Below, piece by piece: positions 52,864 to 60,282 of a stretch of 64,000 bases of DNA. The translations under genes were made by a program, and so were the position numbers. The DNA is taken from contig NZ_JAGGMI010000017.1 of the NCBI RefSeq assembly GCF_017875235.1, positions 1 to 64,000 on the forward strand, given 5' to 3'. This stretch comes from Asticcacaulis solisilvae. GTDB lineage: Bacteria; Pseudomonadota; Alphaproteobacteria; Caulobacterales; Caulobacteraceae. Under the pieces are notes generated by a model. That model saw nothing but the letters and a program-made list of their open reading frames with translations. It had not been told where the DNA came from and made no database searches. Within the stretch, counting starts at the first letter, position 1, and each line of letters starts with the position of its first letter.

Positions 52864-53979
52864 ATGACGGAGATAAATCGCAGGCTTGTGCTCGCGGCCG
52901 CTGGCGCGGCGCTTGTTCCGTTTGGTGCACGAGCGCACAGTTTCGGCCCGACTCTGGCCGCGCCCCTGTCCACCCGCCCGCAGCGGATACTGGTCGTTGG
53001 CGGCACCCACTATCTGGGGCCGGCCCTGGTCCGCGCCGCGGTGGCGCGCGGCCACACCGTCACCCTGTTCAATCGCGGCAAGACACGGCCACACCTGTTC
53101 AAGAGCATCGAACGCCGGATCGGCAATCGCTATCCGGAGCACGACAACGGCCTGTCGAGCCTCGATACCGGCGAATGGGACGTAGTGATCGACCTCAACG
53201 CCTATTATCCGCGCCTCGTCACGGCGTCCTGCGAAAAACTGAAAGGCCGCACACAGCGCTACATCCTGATGTCGAGCATCAGCGTCTATGACAGCTTTTC
53301 GAGGCCGGGCCTGACGGAAACCTCGCCGGTCCGTGCACTGAAGGGCGCCTTCACCGAAAAGCCCGATCTGGTCGAAGACGAGTTCGGCAGCTACGGGGCG
53401 CGCAAGGCAATGTGCGAAGATGTGGTCTGCCAGCATTTCCCAAGCAACCACACCATAGTCCGCGCGTCCGGCATTATCGGCGCCGGCATCGAAGACGACG
53501 ATCCGTCGAAATTCTACTGGCTGGCGCGGCTGATGCGCGACACCGTCATCGCGGCGCCCGGCGACGGTTCCGATCCGCTGCAGGTCATCGACGTCAATGA
53601 CGTGGCGGAATTCCTGCTGCATTTGAGCGAAACGGGACAGTCCGGCACCTTCAATGCCGTCGGCCCGGACCGGGGACTGACCACGCGCGACTATGTCGAA
53701 ACGGCGCGAGCGGTGTGCGGTGGCCAGGCGAGAGTCGTGTGGACCGGGCAGGTCATTCCCAATACGCCGATGTGGGCGCCCGCCACCATCGTTCCGGGCT
53801 TCGCCCGCATCAGCTACGCGAAGGGTGTGGCGGCCGGCCTGCGCTTCCGGCCGCTGCGGCAATCGATCGAGAGTAATTTCGACTGGTTCCGCCTGAACCA
53901 TCCGCTTGATTTCGATTTCGCCAAGGCCGGCACCGGCCCATCGCCCGAGGACGAAGCCAAGGCCCTTAACGCGGTCTAA
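52864..53979 (+). CDS. NAD-dependent epimerase/dehydratase-family protein with export signal
   Basis: A 371-residue extended SDR. The N-terminus INRRLVLAAAGAALVPFGARA looks like a Tat-type signal (Arg-Arg, hydrophobic core, ARA), followed by the Rossmann motif ILVVGGTHYLGPALVRAAV. Later motifs are ILMSSISVYDSF (catalytic Ser) and GSYGARKAMCE (Tyr-x-x-x-Lys), both intact. An exported sugar-nucleotide-epimerase-like protein is unusual because NAD is cytosolic; Tat export of a folded, NAD-loaded protein would explain it, as in GH109-like enzymes and glucose-fructose oxidoreductase. GTG at 52861 is an alternative start. It overlaps the GH106 gene tail-to-tail. Confidence 0.78.
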   Translation: MTEINRRLVLAAAGAALVPFGARAHSFGPTLAAPLSTRPQRILVVGGTHYLGPALVRAAVARGHTVTLFNRGKTRPHLFKSIERRIGNRYPEHDNGLSSLDTGEWDVVIDLNAYYPRLVTASCEKLKGRTQRYILMSSISVYDSFSRPGLTETSPVRALKGAFTEKPDLVEDEFGSYGARKAMCEDVVCQHFPSNHTIVRASGIIGAGIEDDDPSKFYWLARLMRDTVIAAPGDGSDPLQVIDVNDVAEFLLHLSETGQSGTFNAVGPDRGLTTRDYVETARAVCGGQARVVWTGQVIPNTPMWAPATIVPGFARISYAKGVAAGLRFRPLRQSIESNFDWFRLNHPLDFDFAKAGTGPSPEDEAKALNAV

Positions 53980-56660
53980 TCGCGGATGCGCAGTTCCGGC
54001 ACCTTGAGCAATCCTGACGGCAAGGGCTTGAGATTGTCCATGTTCTGCGGTTTGAAGCGCTCGCCGAACCTGGCATTGAGCGCGCCGTAGTCCTCCGGCG
54101 GGCGGGCGGCCAGCAGGTTGATGGCGGTATTGTAGACGCGCACTTCCAGCCGGTTAGCCCCCGGCTTCAGGAAAGGCGCGATCTCCAGCTCGAACGGCGC
54201 GCACCAGATGGCGCCGGCGCGGCGGCCGTTGACGACGACCTCGGCGGCGTCACGGACCGGCGCGTCGAGATGCGCCAGCATGCCGGGCCCCTTGACGCCG
54301 CTGTCGGCCGACGGCGTGCCTTCGCCGAGATTGAGACGGACGGACTTGCCCGCCAGATCGGCGGCGCTGATATCCACCTCGCGGCTATAGACCGCGCCGC
54401 CGGAAAAGAAGGTGGTCGAAGCCTCATCCGCCCACGAGGCAAAGGCGTCGACGGGACGCGCGCTGCCCTGGCCGACCTTGCGCGTCCAGCCTCCGGACAG
54501 CGGGACGCTTCGGACCGTCTGGGCCGGTGATGACGCCTTACCGACGTCGCCGAAAACAAAGACGCGCGATTCGTACGGCGCAAGCGCCACGGCGTCCTGC
54601 GGGCTATAATTGAAAACCCGTGCGGATACCGGGTCCCACACCTGCCCCGCCTGTTGCCCCCTGAAGCGCAGCCTGGCCGAGAGGGGTTGATTGGTCGTAT
54701 TGGCGACGAAATAGACATCGCTGCCTGCCAGCTTCCGGTGCATGAAGCCAAGCCCGCTGACCATGCCGTCGATGTCCGGCGGCAGAAGACCGCCCAGCGC
54801 GCTTTTCAGCCCCGCCTCGTCGGGGGCCACCGCCCCTTTGCCGCCGCCATCAAACAGCGTCCTGGAAACCGCTGCCACGCGGTCGCCGCCGCTCTTGCCG
54901 GTCAGTAATCCCGGTGCCTGGATGGGCGGCGCCCCCAGAGCGATAACGAACCCGCCGTCCTGCACATAGCGCTGGATGCGCTCATAGGCATCGGGCGAAA
55001 TGCGCTCGACGCGCGGCAGGATCAGGACGGGATAGTCGATGCCCCTGGCCAGGACCGCATCGCCGTCGATGAAGTCGAAATTGTAGCCGGCATCAAGAAG
55101 TGTGCTGGTTAGCTCTTCCGGAACGCGCCTGCGCATCTGGCCATTGATCGTCGCCTCCGCGCCCGGTTTGAAGGAGGCCATCGCGTCTTCGGTCGGCAGG
55201 TAGATGGCGACATCGGCAACATTCTTGCCCTGACGCAGCAGCCAGCTCATGCGCTGGAAGTAGAGATTGACGTCAGCCATGACCGGCCACCACGGATTAT
55301 GGTCGTTGAAGACGGCGGCGGCATAGAGCGCCCAGCCGGGCTCGGCGACCTTTGGCGGTGTGTAGGGCCAGCCGTGGGCGATGAATTGGTTGATGCCCGA
55401 CAACAGGAGCACGTCGCCTTCGGCCTTGATATCGAGCGGCGTGGCGCGAAACGCCCCCTTGTGCAGCCAAGTCCAGCTTTCGGCCGAGGTGACCGGCCGG
55501 CCAAATATGTGGTTGGCCGAACTGGCCCAGCGCGCCGTCGAAAAGCCGCGCCATTCCGCCCCCTCGCCTTCGGCCAGATCGACCAGGGCGTTCGACGACA
55601 GGGTGACGGCCGGCACACCATAGGTCTGCGAGCGGAACAGCGTGCCTTTTGCCTTCGCCCATTCGCGCACGGGCGTCAGATAGCGTTCATCGACCAGCTC
55701 CGACAGGGTCAGGCCCCAGTCGTAGCGCACCCCGGCCGAGTCCGGTTTATCGACGAACAGGCTCAGCAGATGCGGCGTCAGGTCATAATCGCGCCGCGTC
55801 TTGAACTCGGCCAGCAGATCGTCGGTCCAGTTGGCGCCATAGACTTCCAGGCTGTCGCTGAAGATGGCGTGCGGCGGGTTGGCGCCGAAGGCCTTGAGCA
55901 GCGGCGCGCCAACATTGTCCAGATGGGTTTGCACTGCCACAGGATTCATATGATCGAGCACAAAGCCTTCGGAACCGACAGTCGGCCGTTTGACCTGCTG
56001 GCCCGTGCGGCCCTGGATGATGAGATAAAGCGTACGGGTGGTGTCGGACGGCGCAAAGGACACCGCGCGATCCGCGCCTATGGCCACGGCATCGCTTCCG
56101 ACAAAAGCCGCCAGATAGCGGTTGGCCTCGGGCAATTCCGGCAGGGTTACGGACGACGCGGCGGCGGCGACAGGCATCTCTTGCTTGATCAGTCGCGCCG
56201 CCGCCTTGTCGGCGGTGATGTGCGGCCCGCCGAACGGCCAGCCGGAGCCGAGCGTCATATCGACGCGCAGGTCTTCCTCGCGGCCAGTCTTTGCCGCGAC
56301 CGTAACAGCATCGAGAAAGTCTTTCGACAGGTAGGGCTTGTTGCGGATTCCGCGTTCGGGGTCGTCGAGCGACAGCGGATAGACGGGCTGGATCTCGAAT
56401 CCGCCAAAGCCACCGGCCTTCATCGCCTTGATTTCGCGGACGATCTCATCGGGTTCGACCGCGCCGCCAAACCACCACCAACGGACCATGGGCCGCGCAT
56501 CCGCCGGCGGAGATATGAAATCCGTCCATAAGGATGTGCCGGCGGCCATGGCGCGCGGCGTCACCGCCATCATGGCGCCCAGTCCGGCCGTCAGCGTCAG
56601 GAAGGCGCGGCGCTCCATCCCCCTAGCTATATCTGTTCCGGACCGATTCCGTTTCTGCAT
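53976..56660 (-). CDS. GH106-like alpha-L-rhamnosidase, Tat-exported
   Basis: An 894-residue glycosidase. The Tat signal MERRAFLTLTAGLGAMMAV begins at residue 15 after a basic extension; the outer ATG at 56660 has GGGAGGCC upstream and is used. RPMVRWWWFGGAVEPDEIV and KAGGFGGFEIQPVYP are GH106 signatures, with MTLGSGWPFGGPHIT and YNFDFIDGDAVLARG downstream and a C-terminal beta-sandwich (VVVNGRRAGAIWCAPFELEIAPFLKPGANRLEVRVYN, split around residues 820-860). GH106 enzymes release L-rhamnose from rhamnogalacturonan or flavonoid glycosides, fitting the PL4 lyase elsewhere in the window. Confidence 0.85.
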   Translation of the reverse strand: MQKRNRSGTDIARGMERRAFLTLTAGLGAMMAVTPRAMAAGTSLWTDFISPPADARPMVRWWWFGGAVEPDEIVREIKAMKAGGFGGFEIQPVYPLSLDDPERGIRNKPYLSKDFLDAVTVAAKTGREEDLRVDMTLGSGWPFGGPHITADKAAARLIKQEMPVAAAASSVTLPELPEANRYLAAFVGSDAVAIGADRAVSFAPSDTTRTLYLIIQGRTGQQVKRPTVGSEGFVLDHMNPVAVQTHLDNVGAPLLKAFGANPPHAIFSDSLEVYGANWTDDLLAEFKTRRDYDLTPHLLSLFVDKPDSAGVRYDWGLTLSELVDERYLTPVREWAKAKGTLFRSQTYGVPAVTLSSNALVDLAEGEGAEWRGFSTARWASSANHIFGRPVTSAESWTWLHKGAFRATPLDIKAEGDVLLLSGINQFIAHGWPYTPPKVAEPGWALYAAAVFNDHNPWWPVMADVNLYFQRMSWLLRQGKNVADVAIYLPTEDAMASFKPGAEATINGQMRRRVPEELTSTLLDAGYNFDFIDGDAVLARGIDYPVLILPRVERISPDAYERIQRYVQDGGFVIALGAPPIQAPGLLTGKSGGDRVAAVSRTLFDGGGKGAVAPDEAGLKSALGGLLPPDIDGMVSGLGFMHRKLAGSDVYFVANTTNQPLSARLRFRGQQAGQVWDPVSARVFNYSPQDAVALAPYESRVFVFGDVGKASSPAQTVRSVPLSGGWTRKVGQGSARPVDAFASWADEASTTFFSGGAVYSREVDISAADLAGKSVRLNLGEGTPSADSGVKGPGMLAHLDAPVRDAAEVVVNGRRAGAIWCAPFELEIAPFLKPGANRLEVRVYNTAINLLAARPPEDYGALNARFGERFKPQNMDNLKPLPSGLLKVPELRIRD

Positions 56661-56833
56661 GACGGCCTCCCTGTGTGTCGGTCAGGGTAGTCCGGCATGC
56701 AATCATAATCAAACAATTTCGATCACATCAAATCCGTCCCATCGCTCAGAGGGCAAGCTTAAGCTGCGCGCATTTACGCCGCTAAATCCTGATGCTCCTG
56801 TCTTGTGCGCGACCATGTCCATTCTCGCGCCAC

Positions 56834-57850
56834 TCACCTTGGCGCCTCGATCGGCACGCCTTCCTTCAGCGGCTCGTCAAACTGCGGAAGGCCGTCCGCG
56901 CCCCAGTTGAACGGCTGGATGTGCGGCGCGCGCTTAGACGTACAGCCCATATTCGGGCCGGGATTGGCGTGATAGATGATCCAGTTCGTCTTGCCGTCGG
57001 GCGAGGTGAAAAAGCCGTTATGACCCGTCGCATAGACGCCGTTGGCCACCGACTTGGCCAGGACCGGTTTCGGCGACTTCGTCCAGGCCTTGGCGTCGAG
57101 CGGATTACTGCCGGCCGGTGCGCTCAGAAGGCCCAGGGCATAGTCGTCCGACCAGCAGGCGCTGGCCGAATAGGTCATGAACAGCTGGCCGTCCGGCCCC
57201 AGCAGGAACTCCGGTCCCTCCAAAATCTGGCGGCCGCCCTGGCGCTCCCAGTCGAGATCGGGCCGCGCGATAATGGTCTCGCCGCCGGTAAGCGTCCACG
57301 GATTGCTCATCCGCGCGATGCTGAGCACGCTGTCCGGCCCGACATAGGGCGAATAGACGAAATAGCGATGGCCGCCATATTCAAAGGTCGTGCCGTCGAT
57401 GCCTGGGCGGGCGGTGTTCACCCGGCCCTTGTCTACCCACGTACCCGCCGTCGGATCGGCATTGCTGTTTTCCAGCACGAAGACGCCGCGGTGATCGTCA
57501 TCGTCGAACCCGGCTTCGGCGGCCGTGTAATAGAGGTACCACTTGCCGTCGATCTTATGCAGTTCCGGCGCCCACAGCGAGATGGCGGCAGGACCGAAGC
57601 GCGGCGGCAGCCACACCGTCTTGCGCTTGGCCTCGGCCAGGGTTGAGATGTCGTTGGTCTTCCAGATGACCAGCCGGTTGCCCATGGTGTGCATATAGTA
57701 ATAGGTATCGCCGTCGCGCGTCACCCATGGGTCCGGCCCCGATGGCATCAGCGGATTGGTAAAGGTCTGCGCCGGCGCGCCCATGACCGGCCCACACACA
57801 GCCAGCGCGCCCAGCACGGCAAGAAGCGAAAAACACCTGGAAACCCTCAC
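56834..57850 (-). CDS. GH43-family glycosidase (arabinanase/arabinofuranosidase-like)
   Basis: A 338-residue exported GH43 five-bladed propeller. The signal peptide (FSLLAVLGALAVCGPVMGAPA) is followed by the general base aspartate in MPSGPDPWVTRDGDTYYY and SLWAPELHKIDGKWYLYY, a pKa-modulating Asp in GIDGTTFEYGGHRYFVY, and the general acid glutamate in QILEGPEFLLGPDGQLFMTYSA. GH43 enzymes remove arabinose or xylose from arabinan, arabinoxylan or RG-I side chains. The GTG at 57850 is preferred because GGAGG (57860-57864) precedes it; the ATG at 57865 lacks a ribosome-binding site. Confidence 0.87.
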   Translation of the reverse strand: MRVSRCFSLLAVLGALAVCGPVMGAPAQTFTNPLMPSGPDPWVTRDGDTYYYMHTMGNRLVIWKTNDISTLAEAKRKTVWLPPRFGPAAISLWAPELHKIDGKWYLYYTAAEAGFDDDDHRGVFVLENSNADPTAGTWVDKGRVNTARPGIDGTTFEYGGHRYFVYSPYVGPDSVLSIARMSNPWTLTGGETIIARPDLDWERQGGRQILEGPEFLLGPDGQLFMTYSASACWSDDYALGLLSAPAGSNPLDAKAWTKSPKPVLAKSVANGVYATGHNGFFTSPDGKTNWIIYHANPGPNMGCTSKRAPHIQPFNWGADGLPQFDEPLKEGVPIEAPR

Positions 57851-58144
57851 CAAGACATCCTCCATTATTTATCTTATTTATAATACAATATGAAGGATCG
57901 ATGCGCAGCGCAATCGAAATCTTGCGTTTGCGGCCGGCTTTTCGCAGGATGACGCAGCATGAAGCTGCGGCGCGAAAACCAGATTGTCGCGAACGTTACT
58001 TGTCCGCATCTATTTCAATAGTTCTGGAAGCGCTTCGATCCGATCTATAATACAATTAGGCGGCAAACGACTTGCCGTCCGACGAATTCGGCCATATCAC
58101 TACCGGTCTGGATGTTTTAAATCTCTTCGGTATTACAGCCATCT
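57851..58144. promoter_or_regulatory. divergent promoter region of GH43 and GntR genes
   Basis: An A/T-rich stretch of about 290 bp without a gene. TATAATACAAT occurs at 57879-57889 and again at 58046-58056, and GAAGCGCTTC, a perfect 10-bp palindrome of the LacI-operator kind, at 58027-58036. The TATAAT parts could serve as -10 boxes or as GntR half-sites. TATGATACAAT at 63166-63176 upstream of the TonB receptor is a close third copy. Confidence 0.45.
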
Positions 58145-58882
58145 ATGCACGTTGAAAAAGAGTCCGGCTCGACCTTGTCTCTGGGCCGCAACCTGACCGT
58201 AGGACTGCTCGACCATCTCGGTAAGGCGATCGTTGTCGGCTATTACGACAACAAGGTCTTTCCGACCGAGGCCGTCCTGGCCGAACAGTATAATGTCAGC
58301 CGCTCGGTCACCCGCGAAGCCGTCAAGATGCTGACGGCCAAAGGGCTTTTGATCGCCCGCCCGCGCCAGGGCACCGTCATTCAGCCGACACTGCAATGGA
58401 ACCTGCTCGACAAGGACGTCCTGCGCTGGCTGCTGGAACGCAAGTTCTCGCTGCGTCTGCTGCGCCAGTTCACCGAGCTGCGCGTGTCGGTCGAACCCAA
58501 GGCGGCCGAACTGGCGGCGCAGAACGCCTCATACGAGGACCTGCAACGCATGAAGCTGGCCTTCGAGCGCATGGTCCGCGCCGATGGCGGCGACGGCGAC
58601 CCGACCCTGGCTGATATCGACTTCCACATCTCGATCCTGTTCGCCTCGGGCAATCCGTTCTACTACCAGTTCCAGGAACTGATCCGCACGGCGCTCAAGA
58701 CCTCGATTCAGTTCACGACGCGCATCAATCAGGCAACGCCCAACCTGGAAGCGCACGAGAACATCATGAAGGCGATCTTCGACCGCGACCCGAAGCGGGC
58801 CTATGCCGCCATGCACCTGATCGTCAATGACGTCCTGCTGGTCATCCATGCCCAGGAAGAGGCCGACAAGCGCGAGCTCTAA
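58145..58882 (+). CDS. FadR-subfamily GntR transcriptional regulator
   Basis: A 245-residue regulator. The winged helix (about 12-82) has LLDHLGKAIVVGYYDN, FPTEAVLAEQYNVSRSVTREAVKML and GTVIQPTLQWNLLD, as in regulators of galactonate/hexuronate genes. The FCD domain has FTELRVSVEPKAAELAA, the ligand residues DIDFHISILFASGN and the C-terminal EAHENIMKAIFDRD. It sits among pectin- and xylan-type genes, so the inducer may be a uronate or its derivative. Its 3' end overlaps the GH5-like gene tail-to-tail by 4 bp. Confidence 0.88.
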   Translation: MHVEKESGSTLSLGRNLTVGLLDHLGKAIVVGYYDNKVFPTEAVLAEQYNVSRSVTREAVKMLTAKGLLIARPRQGTVIQPTLQWNLLDKDVLRWLLERKFSLRLLRQFTELRVSVEPKAAELAAQNASYEDLQRMKLAFERMVRADGGDGDPTLADIDFHISILFASGNPFYYQFQELIRTALKTSIQFTTRINQATPNLEAHENIMKAIFDRDPKRAYAAMHLIVNDVLLVIHAQEEADKREL

Positions 58883-59997
58883 ACAGCTTTACGCTGCGAC
58901 TCGGCTTCGCGCGTCATGCGGCGGATCATGTCGACCTCGGCCTGGCGGTACGGCCGGCCATCGGCATGGAAAATGTCGTGGAACCAGAGGGTTGGCTGGA
59001 TATCGACATAGGGCCTCTGCCACGAATCCCACGGCATATTGGTCTGCGTCTTGCCGACGACGAAACCCCAGTTGATCATGGCGATGTTTTCGCGGCGGCC
59101 GATGACCAGGGCCGAATCGAAGGTGGATCCGTTGCCGCGCGCCATATATTCCGTCAGCAGCAAAGGGCGGCCATAGGGGCGTAATTGCGCGATCCTTGCC
59201 TCAAGCGTTTCCGGCCAGTCGTAATTGTGAAAGCTGATGATGTCGGACTGCTCAACCTGGATGCGCTCGACGGCATTCAGAGGCCCACCCGGCGACCAGT
59301 CATCATTGTGCCATAACCCGCTGGTCAGCGGCTGAGTCGGCGATACACTGCGCACCCATTCGAAGACCTGAGGCAACAGCCCGGCAACCAAGCTAATCTT
59401 CTCGGCTTCATCGAGCTGGGCATAGGTGGCGCCGCCCTGGTTGTCGGGCTCGTTCCACACGTCCCAGGCCAGGATACGCGCGTCTTGCGCGAAGGCGCCG
59501 ACCACGCCTTTGGCATAGGCTTCGAACCGCGGATATTGCGCCGGGTCACGCAGGCCATCGGTACCCGGACTTTGCGCCCAGCCGGAATTGTGCGTGCCCG
59601 GACGCGGCGCGCGCTGTGGACCAGATTGCGGGTTCGGGTCCCAGCACGAATCGAACAGCACAAAGATCGGCCGGATGCCGTGGCGCTGGGCGATGGTCAG
59701 AAAGGTATCGATGCGACCGATCAGCCCCCGGCCGTCAGCCCACAGCCGGTCGTGCAGGAAGACGCGCGCGGTATTCATGCCGATACCGGCGGCCCAGCCC
59801 AGTTCTCGGTCAATCGTCAACGGATCGAAGGTCTCGGCCTGCCACATCTCAAGCTGGTTGATCGCCGTCGACGGCGTGAAATTACAGCCAACCAGCCAGG
59901 GCTGGCTGACGTACCAGTCCTGCGCGGCCTGCGCGGTCCAGCGGGGGCCGGCTGCGTCCGCGCCGGTCGATATGCGCGCCTGAACGGAAGACATCAT
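58879..59997 (-). CDS. GH5-like (clan GH-A) glycosidase, no signal peptide
   Basis: A 372-residue TIM-barrel glycosidase. WDVWNEPDNQGG carries the acid/base glutamate after WNEP, and PLLLTEYMARGNGS the nucleophile glutamate. NTARVFLHDRLWADG and DIISFHNYDWPETL complete the clan GH-A pattern. Such proteins are often named 1,4-beta-xylanase or GH5 cellulase-like, but the exact family is uncertain. No signal peptide is visible from MMSSVQARISTG, suggesting a cytosolic or periplasm-independent oligosaccharide hydrolase. It lies downstream of the TonB receptor on the same strand. Confidence 0.78.
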   Translation of the reverse strand: MMSSVQARISTGADAAGPRWTAQAAQDWYVSQPWLVGCNFTPSTAINQLEMWQAETFDPLTIDRELGWAAGIGMNTARVFLHDRLWADGRGLIGRIDTFLTIAQRHGIRPIFVLFDSCWDPNPQSGPQRAPRPGTHNSGWAQSPGTDGLRDPAQYPRFEAYAKGVVGAFAQDARILAWDVWNEPDNQGGATYAQLDEAEKISLVAGLLPQVFEWVRSVSPTQPLTSGLWHNDDWSPGGPLNAVERIQVEQSDIISFHNYDWPETLEARIAQLRPYGRPLLLTEYMARGNGSTFDSALVIGRRENIAMINWGFVVGKTQTNMPWDSWQRPYVDIQPTLWFHDIFHADGRPYRQAEVDMIRRMTREAESQRKAV

Positions 59998-60119
59998 GAA
60001 TTCTTACCCAACTCCGTTACGCATGCACGCAACATATATAAGATTTATATGAATAAACCTGCCACAGCCTCCTTCGCCGGTCAAATGCCGAAGTGGCAGA
60101 AAGCCCCGCCAAAACAAAA

Positions 60120-60149
60120 CCTCCCGGCCCGGGGTCACGGGCAGGGAGG
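60120..60149 (-). terminator. terminator of TonB receptor gene
   Basis: CCTCCC-g-GCCCG and CGGGC-a-GGGAGG form an 11-bp stem with one mismatch. On the minus strand it is followed by TTTTGTTTTGG. It lies about 130 bp beyond the receptor stop codon, past the palindromic element at 60180-60282. 59998-60119 holds no gene and presumably the promoter of the GH5-like gene. Confidence 0.7.
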
Positions 60150-60179
60150 CAAGTTTCCAGGAAGACGCAGGGGAGCGCT

Positions 60180-60282
60180 TAGATCGGTATGATTTTAAGG
60201 ACACATCATACCGATCTAAGTTTTTGTTTTTGTCGCGATATTTAAGGCGAAAGCCGCTTACACTTTTCGCCATATCGCTCTA
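60180..60282 (-). mobile_element. MITE-like palindromic element forming the receptor stop codon
   Basis: TA at 60180-60181 and 60281-60282 bound a 99-bp element nearly identical to 35631-35746. TAGATCGGTATGAT pairs with ATCATACCGATCTA, and GCGATAT..GGCGAAA pairs with TTTCGCC ATATCGC. The stop codon TAG of the receptor gene (minus strand) consists of the TA target plus the first G of the element. The ends match those of the IS630 remnant at 9865-10247. Confidence 0.75.

Noticed and set aside
51841..53901. 686-codon minus-strand frame opposite aceB and the epimerase-like gene
   Set aside because: It spans two convincing plus-strand genes and an intergenic gap, and has no domain of its own.
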